From Paenibacillaceae bacterium UBA6304 (GTDB lineage Bacteria > Bacillota > Bacilli > Paenibacillales > Paenibacillaceae), in the NCBI GenBank assembly GCA_002439285.1, contig DJTQ01000289.1:1-14310 (forward strand): 14,310 bases of DNA, given 5' to 3'. The notes beneath the pieces were generated by a model, which worked only from the letters and a program-made list of their open reading frames with translations, searched no databases and was not told the origin of the DNA. How positions within the stretch are numbered: the first letter of the stretch is position 1; each line of letters opens with the position of its first letter. Made by a program: the position numbers and the translations under genes. This document shows positions 1-7,608 of this stretch, piece by piece.

Positions 1-1136
1 TGCATATCTGCTTCTTTTTTCAGCGACTCATTCAGTTTGACCTCCTCATTCAGCTTAACAATCCGCATACTTAGCCGGTTATAGCTGATGATCAGTTGCC
101 CTACTTCATCAATCGATTTTACCGGGAGGGCGGGCAAGGGCTCGTCAGGACTGGCGTTCTTGAGGAATCTCGTTAATGCGGATAAGGGATTGGTAATCTT
201 CTGTATTAAAAAGAGCACGGAAAAAATGACGAGCAAAATCGCCCCGGTGACTGCCACTGCCGTTAATGAGAGAAAATACCGGTTCTGCGACCGATATTCC
301 TGCGCCGGAATCAAGCCGACCAGCTTCCAGCCGACTTCGCTCACCGACCGGTACAATATCGTCTTTTTGTCGCTTCCTTCCCCATAATCAAGGTTCCCGC
401 TCATCCCTTCCAGACTTCCGATCCCCGGATAATAATGATTAAGCGGCAAATTCATCTCCATCTCCGCCGGCCCCGCGATGATCCGATTCTCCGCATCCAG
501 CAGCAGGACAAAGCCGCTCTCCTCCATCGCGGCCTGACCCACCTGGTGGGCCAAGACCGACTGGTCCAGATTGATCTGGAGCTTACCGATCGGCTTGTAC
601 TTGTCGGTGCTGCGAATCGGCCGCGACAACGTAATCACCTCGCCCATCCCCTCAAAGGTCCACTGCCGATGAACGGAGGACCACCATTTCGGGTGGCGCT
701 CATAGTATGCGGCATCCACCCCGGTGATGTCGGTAAAATCCGAACGGATCAAGGATTTGAGCGTGATGCTGCGTTTGGCGTCGAGCGGTTCGATTACGAT
801 ATTGGCGACATAATCTTTGGAGAACGCCAGGCTATTCAACAGCAGTATGATCGAGTTCTGCAGCTTCAAGTCGCTCTCCGATGCTTTCAAATAACTCTGC
901 ACGCTGCTGTTCCCGATCAGAAACAAGGACATATTCTCCACATCCCCCACCATCGTCCCCAGATAAGCTTCCAGTTGGCGAAGGGTGTTCATCCCGGATA
1001 TTTTGGCCTTTTCTTCGGATACGCCCTCCGCCATCTTGTAGGAGAATAATCCGAGAAACAGCAACGGAACCAGCGTAGCGACAATGATCAAGAGCGACAA
1101 CTTATGCTTGAGCGATTTCCCAATCCACTGCTGCAT
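1..1136 (-). CDS. YesM-type sensor histidine kinase, N-terminal part (cut by window edge)
   Basis: A membrane sensor kinase running off the left edge; 378 codons are present, read from the reverse strand. The ATG at 1136 is chosen because GGGGGAG lies about 8 bases upstream. Residues 13-32 form the first membrane segment, about 33-285 an extracellular sensor region of the double-Cache type (WW at 151-152, then SRPI, GKLQINLD and VGWKLVGLIP segments), 288-311 the second membrane segment, and about 312-365 a HAMP linker (ITNPLSALTRFLK, then DEVGQL). The visible part ends in the helical linker that precedes the His_kinase domain (QINPHFLYN in this family), so phosphoacceptor and ATPase domains are outside the window. 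In Firmicutes such kinases usually pair with an AraC-type YesN regulator and control sugar uptake; a partner would be expected further left. It follows the binding-protein gene but seems to have its own promoter. Family assignment is confident; the ligand is unknown. Confidence 0.9.
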   Translation of the reverse strand, partial: MQQWIGKSLKHKLSLLIIVATLVPLLFLGLFSYKMAEGVSEEKAKISGMNTLRQLEAYLGTMVGDVENMSLFLIGNSSVQSYLKASESDLKLQNSIILLLNSLAFSKDYVANIVIEPLDAKRSITLKSLIRSDFTDITGVDAAYYERHPKWWSSVHRQWTFEGMGEVITLSRPIRSTDKYKPIGKLQINLDQSVLAHQVGQAAMEESGFVLLLDAENRIIAGPAEMEMNLPLNHYYPGIGSLEGMSGNLDYGEGSDKKTILYRSVSEVGWKLVGLIPAQEYRSQNRYFLSLTAVAVTGAILLVIFSVLFLIQKITNPLSALTRFLKNASPDEPLPALPVKSIDEVGQLIISYNRLSMRIVKLNEEVKLNESLKKEADM

Positions 1137-1171
1137 ACATTAAGCTCCCCCCATTTGGAACAATTTTTATT

Positions 1172-1180
1172 AATATACCA
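1172..1180 (-). promoter_or_regulatory. Candidate extended -10 promoter of the YesM-type kinase gene
   Basis: On the minus strand the sequence reads TGG followed by TATATT, an extended -10 element about 36-44 bases upstream of the ATG at 1136. No good -35 hexamer is present at 16-18 bp; the place where it would fall is occupied by a palindrome. Predicted by eye only. Confidence 0.45.
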
Positions 1181-1195
1181 TTGGCAGCGCTTTCT
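1181..1195. promoter_or_regulatory. Candidate cre (CcpA-binding) site
   Basis: TTGGCAGCGCTTTCT matches the Firmicutes cre consensus WTGNAANCGNWNNCW at all defined positions but one (C where the first A of AA is expected), and has the central AGCGCT core. It lies directly upstream of the candidate -10 of the kinase gene, a position where bound CcpA would repress. Carbon catabolite control is inferred from the motif, not proven. Confidence 0.45.
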
Positions 1196-1211
1196 CGAAA
1201 TACTTTTCGAG
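1194..1211. repeat. Perfect inverted repeat at the -35 position of the kinase promoter
   Basis: CTCGAAA and TTTCGAG form perfect 7-bp arms around a 4-base centre (TACT). It overlaps the end of the candidate cre site by two bases and covers the -35 area. No T-run follows on either strand, so it looks more like an operator than a terminator. Confidence 0.4.
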
Positions 1212-1228
1212 TTATCGCCAAAGAAACC

Positions 1229-1255
1229 GCCGGCATAGGTCTTTAACCTTCCGGC
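1229..1255 (-). terminator. Possible weak terminator or attenuator hairpin after the binding-protein gene
   Basis: On the minus strand GCCGG-A-AGGT pairs with ACCT-ATG-CCGGC around a short loop, about 42 bases after the stop of the solute-binding protein gene. It is followed only by GGTTTCTTT, a poor T-run, so termination would be partial. It would separate the transporter transcript from the kinase gene while allowing read-through. Confidence 0.35.
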
Positions 1256-1296
1256 AGCTCCTTAGGGATGCTTTATCTATTTCTGTCGTGCCCTAA

Positions 1297-2637
1297 TTAC
1301 TCATTCAAGTAAGTGGTCACCCTGTTCTGAATCAGCTTCGCAGCTTCCTCCGCGGACTTTTCCCCGCTGAAGTAGAAAGCCATCTCTTCGCCGACGATGA
1401 TGACGACCTGACTGTCCAGTTGGGCAAATTGCTCGCCATTGTTCAAAACGTCTCTGAACCTCGCAAATTCATCACCGCTTACTGCTTGGAGCGCTTTTCC
1501 GTCTGGAAGCTTGTAAGAACCGCTGTCCGTTTCCTTCTTCAGCTCATCCAAAGCACGCTCGTTCACGGATTTTAACAGAGAGAAGCCCTGACGCTCCTTC
1601 AAGGACTGTGCCTCTTCCGAAAGCAAGAAGGAGATGAACTTCAAAGCATCCTCTTTTACGGGCGAGCTCTCCCGGATTACAAACTGGGACACAGGAACAA
1701 TGCGGGTTCTGGCAGGCCCTTCGCTATGTGGTTTGCTCAGCAGTCTAGGTTCGCTAAAGAACGTATAAGGGACGTCGATAAAATCCCGCGGCGATGACAG
1801 GGCGGAGGAATAAAACAACTGCTTGCCGATATCGGCCGGTTCCTGTGTAAAAATTCTCTCCTCGTACATTTGATTTACTTTGTCCATCATGCCGATGAAT
1901 TCCGGCGTATCGAATCTGGCCTTTTTCCCTGCTTCATCTACCCAGGAAGGATAGCTGTCAATAAACATTTCCTGCAGGATGAGCTCAGGAGGATCATTGG
2001 CTAAAGCATACCTGGTGTCTATGCCGTTTTGTTTCGCTTTTTCCAACAGGTCCTTCGAGGTTTCGGCAAATTCGTCCCAATTCCAGTTGCTGTCGTTGAT
2101 CTTCGTATCTCCAATGACCTTCCCGTCCCCGATAAATGCCCGTATAAAATACCCCCCGGGTAAAGCATACAACCCGCCCTTTATTTTTACTGCCTCCAGT
2201 ACGTTGTTTTGCAGATCGTCTTTGGCAATGCCGCTGTCTTGATCTATGTAGCCCTGCAAATCGACAAGCAGCTTTTTGTCGACATATTCCCCGAACGGCA
2301 AGCTGTCGGCTTCGATAATGTCGGCTCCCTTTCCGGCCATCAGAGCGGTATTCGTCGTTTTTTTGTATTCATCGTATTCCCCCGGCTCCCACGTTTCTCC
2401 TTCCTGCTTATACGCATCAACCTGCAGGTCGATACCCGGATATTTCGCCTCGAATTTCTCCTCAAGCACCTTATAGAACGGACTCGAATCCCGCACGGCC
2501 AAGGTGACGATCGCCTTGCCGTCTTGGGTTGCCGGCTTCCCGGCGGATGCCGTTTTCTCGCCTCCCCCCTTGCTGCACGCCGCAGTCAGAGCCAACATCA
2601 TACTTATACCTAAAAGCCACAGTTGTTTATTCCGCAT
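1297..2637 (-). CDS. Extracellular solute-binding lipoprotein of a CUT1-type (carbohydrate) ABC importer
   Basis: A 446-residue family 1 solute-binding protein that would capture a ligand outside the membrane and deliver it to the two permeases encoded upstream. The N-terminus has a lipoprotein signal peptide (MRNKQLWLLG then a hydrophobic run) ending in the lipobox LTAAC, lipid-modified at Cys21. The mature part starts with a Gly/Ser/Lys-rich linker and then VTLAVRDSSPFYKVLEEKFEAKYPG, typical of the family, with a VKEDALKFISFLLSEEAQ helix near the C-terminus. An upstream ATG at 2706 would extend the protein by 23 residues, but it overlaps the preceding gene; the ATG at 2637 has GGGGAG at about 8 bases and directly precedes the signal peptide, so I chose it. 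The gene lies 43 bp after the membrane fusion protein gene. An oligosaccharide is the usual ligand class; specificity cannot be read from sequence. Confidence 0.9.
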   Translation of the reverse strand: MRNKQLWLLGISMMLALTAACSKGGGEKTASAGKPATQDGKAIVTLAVRDSSPFYKVLEEKFEAKYPGIDLQVDAYKQEGETWEPGEYDEYKKTTNTALMAGKGADIIEADSLPFGEYVDKKLLVDLQGYIDQDSGIAKDDLQNNVLEAVKIKGGLYALPGGYFIRAFIGDGKVIGDTKINDSNWNWDEFAETSKDLLEKAKQNGIDTRYALANDPPELILQEMFIDSYPSWVDEAGKKARFDTPEFIGMMDKVNQMYEERIFTQEPADIGKQLFYSSALSSPRDFIDVPYTFFSEPRLLSKPHSEGPARTRIVPVSQFVIRESSPVKEDALKFISFLLSEEAQSLKERQGFSLLKSVNERALDELKKETDSGSYKLPDGKALQAVSGDEFARFRDVLNNGEQFAQLDSQVVIIVGEEMAFYFSGEKSAEEAAKLIQNRVTTYLNE

Positions 2638-2680
2638 TTCATCCACTCCCCTAGATTCATGTCCATAAATTCTGTTGTTC

Positions 2681-3856
2681 CTAGTCCAGACGCACCCGAT
2701 CCCCATCCTGCAAAGGCTCGCCGCTCTCTAAAACGATCCGTTCCTTTTCATACAGGTTCTCCGCTTCAACCAGACATTCTCTTTCCGTCGATAAGATGAG
2801 ATGAACGGCGACTTTGCGGGCTACAAAGATATTGCCCAGCGCCCCTCTCCGTTCTTCGACTTTGAAAACATAGGTCCCGCTGCGATCTTGATGAACCGCC
2901 TTGCTGGATACAAGCATGCCTGGCTCTCCCGAGCGCTTATCCAGCTTCACATGAACTTGCTCACCCCCCTTCAGTTCCGGGTCTGCCACCTGAACAATGA
3001 CGATCTTCCGGGGCTCACTCGCTGCAGCCGGAGCCGTTCCGGAATCGGCCTCCGATTCGGGGCCGGCTCCGCCGCCAAAGCCGGATTCGCCGTTCAGCAC
3101 GTTGGACACGCTGCCTTTCATCCCCTTTGCTGTTCCCGATTCGAGGATAACTTCAAAATCAAGATCCGCTCCCTTGGTAATCTCCATTTGCGATAATAAC
3201 GCTGCATCTATATTCATGCGGAACTGAAATCCCCTCGCGTCATTCGTCAGGACCACATCGCCCTCCGAGGAAGGCAACCCTAAAGCGGCGCCCACCTCCG
3301 CAACGATCCCGTCAAACGGAGCAAGCAGCACCTGGCCGCGCCGTATACTGTCCTGCAATCCGTTCATCTTGCGTTCCTGAAGCTGCCGGTCAAGCTTCCC
3401 TATTTCAATAATTCGCTCCGCTTCGCGGATGGCCTTATCCTCGCCAGCTACCACCGAGGCGACGTATTGTTCTTGCGTGCGCTTCATTTCGATCTCCTGT
3501 TTCTTCAACAGGTCACCCTGATCCGCCAGTTCCCCTTCAGCCGTTGTGCTGTCGTATCTGACCAGCTCTTGCCCCTTCTTCACACGATCCCCCTGCTTCA
3601 CCAGGATTTCCTTGACCTCCCAGCCAACTGAGTTAAACAATTTCTCCTGGGAGACCGGCTCCAGGCTACTGCTGCGTTCTAACGTCAACGGCAGACTACC
3701 GATGATCAGACTCTCGGTCTGTACTTTAGGCAGGGTGGACGATTTCAACGTGTTGCTGAATAAGGTCAACATCACCAGCCCTGCTGCGAAAATTATGAAT
3801 ATGGCCCGGATCAGCGATTTTCGCTTACGATCCTTCACTTCCCTTTCCAGTTCCAT
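2681..3856 (-). CDS. HlyD / efflux periplasmic adaptor-type membrane fusion protein
   Basis: A 391-residue membrane fusion protein. A charged N-terminus precedes a single membrane segment at about 15-33. A biotinyl-lipoyl-like (barrel-sandwich) half follows at about 78-102 (VKEILVKQGDRVKKGQELVRYDS), then a helical hairpin at about 105-172, the second lipoyl half at about 174-205 (LLAPFDGIVAEVG), and beta-barrel and membrane-proximal parts to the end. A Gly/Ala/Ser/Glu-rich stretch at about 255-282 looks like a disordered insertion. In Gram-positives such proteins normally assist MacB-like ABC exporters (for example YknX in Bacillus). No such exporter ATPase or permease is here: the gene sits between an importer permease (42 bp upstream) and the binding protein. 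AAGGAG is about 12 bases before the ATG. Fold assignment is confident; its partner and role here are unknown. Confidence 0.85.
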   Translation of the reverse strand: MELEREVKDRKRKSLIRAIFIIFAAGLVMLTLFSNTLKSSTLPKVQTESLIIGSLPLTLERSSSLEPVSQEKLFNSVGWEVKEILVKQGDRVKKGQELVRYDSTTAEGELADQGDLLKKQEIEMKRTQEQYVASVVAGEDKAIREAERIIEIGKLDRQLQERKMNGLQDSIRRGQVLLAPFDGIVAEVGAALGLPSSEGDVVLTNDARGFQFRMNIDAALLSQMEITKGADLDFEVILESGTAKGMKGSVSNVLNGESGFGGGAGPESEADSGTAPAAASEPRKIVIVQVADPELKGGEQVHVKLDKRSGEPGMLVSSKAVHQDRSGTYVFKVEERRGALGNIFVARKVAVHLILSTERECLVEAENLYEKERIVLESGEPLQDGDRVRLD

Positions 3857-3898
3857 GTCCTCGTCTCTCCTTCGAAAATGATAACTTGCCTTTTCACG

Positions 3899-4777
3899 CT
3901 ACCCCTTGAGCCCGGACAATTGGATTCCTTCGATAAAACTGGACTCTGCATATAAAAACAACAGAAGCATCGGGGTCATATACAGCATGGAGGCTGCAAA
4001 GGCAATTCCTAATTCATCCTGGTTAATTCGAGACAGATAGACGGATAACGGTTGTTTGAAAGGATCATTTAAAAAAATCACCGGTTGTTCCACCATGTTC
4101 CAATAATCCACGAACAACAATACGACCAGCGCGGAAATTCCGGGTTTAATCATCGGCAAAATAATCATGAAATAAGTCCTTATATGGCTGGCTCCGTCCA
4201 TTTTGGCCGCTTCGATATAAGCATAAGGAATATGCAGCATGAACTGCGGGAGCATGAACACGCCAAAGGCCGCAAATATGCCGGGAAACACGATAGCGTG
4301 CACACTATTCAACATCCCCAGCTTCTCCGCCATGATATAGTTCGGTACAAGCGTGACCTGAAACGGCATTAGCATGGACATCAGGTAAACCAGAAAAAGG
4401 ACATCCCTTCCGGGGAATTTCAGTTTGGCCAGCGCATAGGCAGCAAGGGCGGCTACGCACACCTGACCGACGATCATAGGGAGCACCAGAAACAACGAAT
4501 TCCAGAACATCCGCAGAAACGTGGGACTTTCGATCAGCACCTTCCCATACTGCTTCAGCGTGACGTGGTCCGGCAGAAGCTTTAAATTTGCAAATGGAGG
4601 CTCTCTCCCCTCCTCCGCTTGATAAAGCTGGCCGATCGGGCTGTAATTGAAGCCCATTTCCCGATCCGTCATAAGAGAATTAGTGAAGATAAGGAGGATC
4701 GGCAACAAAAGGATCAGGGCTAAACTACCCATGAAGAAGGTGAGCGTCCCTTTTTTCAAAATATTCACAGTCGGCAA
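3899..4777 (-). CDS. Carbohydrate ABC transporter permease, MalG/UgpE type (CUT1)
   Basis: A 292-residue inner membrane permease, one half of the importer channel. Hydrophobic segments lie near 12-34, 90-115, 125-148, 160-180, 203-225 and 262-280. The EAA motif that docks the ATPase is clear at about 189-208 (EAAKMDGASHIRTYFMIILP), and the C-terminus GIQLSGLKG is typical of MalG-like proteins. Residues 36-78 hold a longer extracellular loop with LKLLPDHVTLKQYGKVL. Translation appears to start at a TTG (4777), favoured because AAGGAG lies upstream at a workable distance; the next in-frame ATG (Met16) would remove part of the first membrane helix. The Shine-Dalgarno overlaps the end of the preceding permease gene, 13 bp away, suggesting coupling. 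No ATP-binding subunit is encoded nearby; CUT1 importers in Firmicutes commonly share an MsmX/MsiK-type ATPase. Confidence 0.92.
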   Translation of the reverse strand: MPTVNILKKGTLTFFMGSLALILLLPILLIFTNSLMTDREMGFNYSPIGQLYQAEEGREPPFANLKLLPDHVTLKQYGKVLIESPTFLRMFWNSLFLVLPMIVGQVCVAALAAYALAKLKFPGRDVLFLVYLMSMLMPFQVTLVPNYIMAEKLGMLNSVHAIVFPGIFAAFGVFMLPQFMLHIPYAYIEAAKMDGASHIRTYFMIILPMIKPGISALVVLLFVDYWNMVEQPVIFLNDPFKQPLSVYLSRINQDELGIAFAASMLYMTPMLLLFLYAESSFIEGIQLSGLKG

Positions 4778-4790
4778 TGATTCCCTCTCC

Positions 4791-5696
4791 TTACTCCATA
4801 AAATTGCTGTACCGCCGCTCCAGGGCGAACATCAGAAATACGACCAGCAAAATAACGAGGACCATCAAATTCGCAGCAGCCGTCAGCTTCTGGATATCCA
4901 GGGACATAAACATATTGTTCATGTAATGCTGCAGCATATAGATGCTGTCATGCGGGTAATCGCCCGCCATTAGATATGTCTCCCGAAACACTTTAAACGA
5001 GTTGACAATCGACATGATCGTTACGAAGAACAGCGTAGGAATTAAGTAAACGATCGTGATGCCGAAAAATTGCCGAAAGCGACCGGCCCCCTCAATTTGA
5101 GCCGTTTCGTAATAATCCCTCGGAATCTGCTGCAATCCAGCCAGGAACAGGATCACGTTATAACCAAGGTTTTTCCACAAATACATCATCAGGATGACAT
5201 GCCTGGCGGCCGGGGTTTTCATCCAGTCGATTCGCGTTTGTCCGAAGTGAACCAGCCACGCATTCAGCGTGCCGTTCCAATCAAAGAGGATTTGCCAGAA
5301 GAACACGATGGATGCCACCGGAACGACAAGGGGCAGTACATATGCGGTTCGCAGCCACTGGCGCAGATAAATGTTCCTGTTCAACAGCGCCGCCAAGCCC
5401 AGAGGCAGTACCAACATCAACGGAACGCTAATGACCGTAAAATAAAAGGTGTTCGCTGCCGCCTTACGAAAGGACTGACTCGCGAGCAATTCCATATAAT
5501 TGGCCAATCCGACGAATCGGTCATCGCCTATACCGCCCTCAAACGAATAAATAAGGCTCATGGCGAACGGAATGAGATAGAACAACGCAAAGCCCGCAGC
5601 GCTGGGCGCGAGAAACAACCAGGCAGCAGCCGCATCCTTACGGTAAATCAACTTTGATTTTGCAACCCCAGAACGCCAAAAACCCCGCATTTTCAT
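4791..5696 (-). CDS. Sugar ABC transporter permease, MalF/UgpA type (CUT1)
   Basis: A 301-residue permease that would pair with the next gene product to form the importer channel. It starts with a basic segment, then AWLFLAPSAAGFALFYLIPFAMSLIYSF, the usual first membrane helix of MalF/UgpA-like proteins. The EAA-type loop is at about 197-220 (ETAQIEGAGRFRQFFGITIVYLIP), and the C-terminal helix at 276-292 ends in ERRYSNFME. The reading frame stays open to an ATG at 5840, but that would overlap the kinase gene; the ATG at 5696 with AGGAG 8 bases upstream is the likely start. It is the first transporter gene, 100 bp after the two-component kinase gene, with no terminator seen between, so it may be on the same transcript as the regulators. 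Confidence 0.92.
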   Translation of the reverse strand: MKMRGFWRSGVAKSKLIYRKDAAAAWLFLAPSAAGFALFYLIPFAMSLIYSFEGGIGDDRFVGLANYMELLASQSFRKAAANTFYFTVISVPLMLVLPLGLAALLNRNIYLRQWLRTAYVLPLVVPVASIVFFWQILFDWNGTLNAWLVHFGQTRIDWMKTPAARHVILMMYLWKNLGYNVILFLAGLQQIPRDYYETAQIEGAGRFRQFFGITIVYLIPTLFFVTIMSIVNSFKVFRETYLMAGDYPHDSIYMLQHYMNNMFMSLDIQKLTAAANLMVLVILLVVFLMFALERRYSNFME

Positions 5697-5796
5697 CTCT
5701 CTGTCTCCTGCCTTTCTTACAAACAGAATAAAGGGGACAGTTAAAATAAAAAGTGGGGTAAAATTAAAGTTTTTATAAAATTGGTTTCGTATCGGA
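5697..5796. other. AT-rich spacer between kinase and transporter genes
   Basis: This 100-bp gap is strongly AT-rich on the upstream side and ends in the permease Shine-Dalgarno. I find no terminator hairpin and no convincing -35/-10 pair. Either the transporter genes are read through from the regulator genes, or a weak activator-dependent promoter lies here. Confidence 0.4.
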
Positions 5797-6903
5797 CTAT
5801 TCAGCGAAATCAGGTCTATGAGCCGGCAGCCGGACCTCAAATCGAGTGGACATCGGGCTGCTTTCCGCAGTTAGCGTACCCTTGTGGCGCTCCACTATAT
5901 TTCGCGCGATAAACAAGCCCAGCCCGGTACTTCCGTTATTGTACGTGCGGGCCTTGTCTCCCGTGTAATACATATCAAAAATATGAGGCAGCTCCTTAGC
6001 CGGGATCGAGTCCCCATAATTGACGATACTGACCACGTTCATATCTCCGTCAGAGTAACCGTGGATATCGATGACTTTGCCCTCCCGGCCATAGTGGGCC
6101 GCATTACTTAGCAGATTGCCGAATACCCGTGCCAGCAGTTCGCCGTCTCCCATAATCGTCAATGAGGGGACTATATTCAGGCGAGCGGTCAATCCGTTTT
6201 TTTCGAAGGCCGGATAAAGCTCCTCGTTTAACTGTAACAGCAATTCGCTCAAATCAATGGGCTGGCTTTGGATGACCATCTTGCCGCTGCTCATTTTGGC
6301 TACTTTAAACAACTCATCGATCAATGTTTCCAGCCGTCTTGACTTGCTGTAGGCCACTTTGTTGTACTGCAATATTTGTTCCGGAGTCAGGTCGCCGTCA
6401 TTCAGAATAAGATCCAAATAACCGATGACCGACGTAAGCGGGGTCCGCAAATCATGAGCCAAATTAAGCACCAGCTGTTCCTTGCTGTTTTCGGCGAAAT
6501 CCCCTCTTTCCAAAGCTTCCCGCAGCTTTATGCCAGCCAGGTTGATGTCCCTGGCAATATCGCCGAATTCATCCTTGGCGGAGATATGAACACGGCTGTT
6601 AAAGTCGCCTTTTGCAAGCTGGTTGATCCCGTCCGAAATGATGCGGAAATAACCCGCATACCGTTTGGTAAGCAGAAAAAAGAACCAGACCGATAACGGG
6701 ACGAATATAATCAGAAAAAAGTTTACGTCCCCGACTTCCCTCATGAAATAACGGACCTGGGTCAACGGATCCTCAAATTTGGTGGTGTAGTAATAGAATT
6801 GGGCCGCTTTATAAATTGAAAAGGTTATCGCCCCGGCAAATACCATACTAAGCCCAAACAGCAGAAGCATTTTGAACCGGAAGCTTCGGATCATTCTAGC
6901 CAT
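5797..6903 (-). CDS. VanS-like two-component sensor histidine kinase
   Basis: A 368-residue membrane kinase. Membrane helices at about 11-30 and 60-79 flank a short extracellular loop of about 30 residues, too small for a folded ligand domain, so it may sense the membrane, a partner protein or an envelope intermediate. HAMP is at about 80-132 and HisKA at 141-205 with phosphoacceptor His150 (NLAHDLRTPLTSVIGYLDLI). The ATPase domain has the N-box NLLSNA (263-268), a degenerate G1 box NYGDSIP in place of DxGxGI, as is common in VanS-like kinases, and the G2 box STGLGLFIA. The start overlaps the response regulator stop by 8 bp, so translation is coupled; ATG at 6894 (Met4) is an alternative start. 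It should phosphorylate the adjacent regulator. The VanS resemblance is by motif only; nothing shows a glycopeptide as signal. Confidence 0.92.
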   Translation of the reverse strand: MARMIRSFRFKMLLLFGLSMVFAGAITFSIYKAAQFYYYTTKFEDPLTQVRYFMREVGDVNFFLIIFVPLSVWFFFLLTKRYAGYFRIISDGINQLAKGDFNSRVHISAKDEFGDIARDINLAGIKLREALERGDFAENSKEQLVLNLAHDLRTPLTSVIGYLDLILNDGDLTPEQILQYNKVAYSKSRRLETLIDELFKVAKMSSGKMVIQSQPIDLSELLLQLNEELYPAFEKNGLTARLNIVPSLTIMGDGELLARVFGNLLSNAAHYGREGKVIDIHGYSDGDMNVVSIVNYGDSIPAKELPHIFDMYYTGDKARTYNNGSTGLGLFIARNIVERHKGTLTAESSPMSTRFEVRLPAHRPDFAE

Positions 6904-7588
6904 TGAATGTATATCCCACTCCCCACAATGTTTTGATCAGCTTACTGTTATTCATCGCATCACCAAGCTTCTTGCGAAGAGTACGTATATGAACCATTAC
7001 GGTGTTGTTACCCTCGTAGTAATCCTCGCCCCACACCTGCTGAAAGATATTTTCCGAACTAAACACCTTCTTGGGGTTCCCGGCCAGTAAATACAAAATA
7101 TCGAATTCCTTGGGCGTCAATTCAATGAGATTCCCGTTAAAAAGCACGCTCCGCTCTTCCGGGTTGATCACGAGTCCGCCAGCCTCCACAATCCCTTTCC
7201 CCTCGGCCGGACGGCTGAACTGAAATGACCGCCTTAGCTGTGCATTAACACGGGCAACCAGTTCCATCGGATTAAAAGGCTTGGTCATATAATCGTCCGC
7301 TCCGCTGACCAGTCCCGTGATTTTATCGAGATCAGATCCCTTCGCGCTCAGAAATATAATGGGAATATGATGCTTCACCCGGATTTGCCGGGTCACTTCA
7401 TGCCCGTCCAGCTTCGGCATCATAATATCCAGGACGGCCAAGTCAACAGGGTATTTCATTACTGCCTCCACCGCCGCTTCCCCGTCCATCGCCTTAAGAC
7501 AGCGATAGCCCTCTTTTGCTAAGTATAATTCGATTAAATCGGCAATTTCCGCATCATCATCCGCAATTAATATCGTTATCGGCTTCAT
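6896..7588 (-). CDS. OmpR/PhoB-family (VanR-like) response regulator
   Basis: A 230-residue transcription factor. The receiver domain (1-120) has the acidic pair Asp10/Asp11, phosphoacceptor Asp54 (LAVLDIMMPKLDG), Ser81 and Lys103 (TKPFNP), all residues needed for phosphotransfer. The C-terminal winged helix (about 132-229) shows LTPKEFDILYLLAGNPKKVFS, the recognition-helix region NNTVMVHIRTLRKKLG, and a terminal WGVGYTFNG wing. GGGAGAG precedes the ATG at 7588. It is followed without a gap by its cognate kinase, then by the transporter genes, the likeliest regulatory targets. The upstream spacer carries repeated GTAAC motifs that could be its binding site. Confidence 0.94.
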   Translation of the reverse strand: MKPITILIADDDAEIADLIELYLAKEGYRCLKAMDGEAAVEAVMKYPVDLAVLDIMMPKLDGHEVTRQIRVKHHIPIIFLSAKGSDLDKITGLVSGADDYMTKPFNPMELVARVNAQLRRSFQFSRPAEGKGIVEAGGLVINPEERSVLFNGNLIELTPKEFDILYLLAGNPKKVFSSENIFQQVWGEDYYEGNNTVMVHIRTLRKKLGDAMNNSKLIKTLWGVGYTFNG

Positions 7589-7608
7589 ATTTCTCTCCCT
7601 TTCCCGCA

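Noticed and set aside
435..1049. 204-codon open frame on the plus strand
   Set aside because: It lies antisense inside the YesM-type kinase gene, has no recognisable domain or start signal, and the reverse frame encodes a clear sensor kinase.
2209..2613. 134-codon and smaller plus-strand frames over the binding-protein gene
   Set aside because: They are antisense shadows of the solute-binding protein, which has a lipobox and full-length family match.
5070..5657. 195-codon open frame on the plus strand
   Set aside because: Antisense to the MalF-type permease; composition (Gln/Arg-rich) is typical of a shadow frame and no motif is seen.
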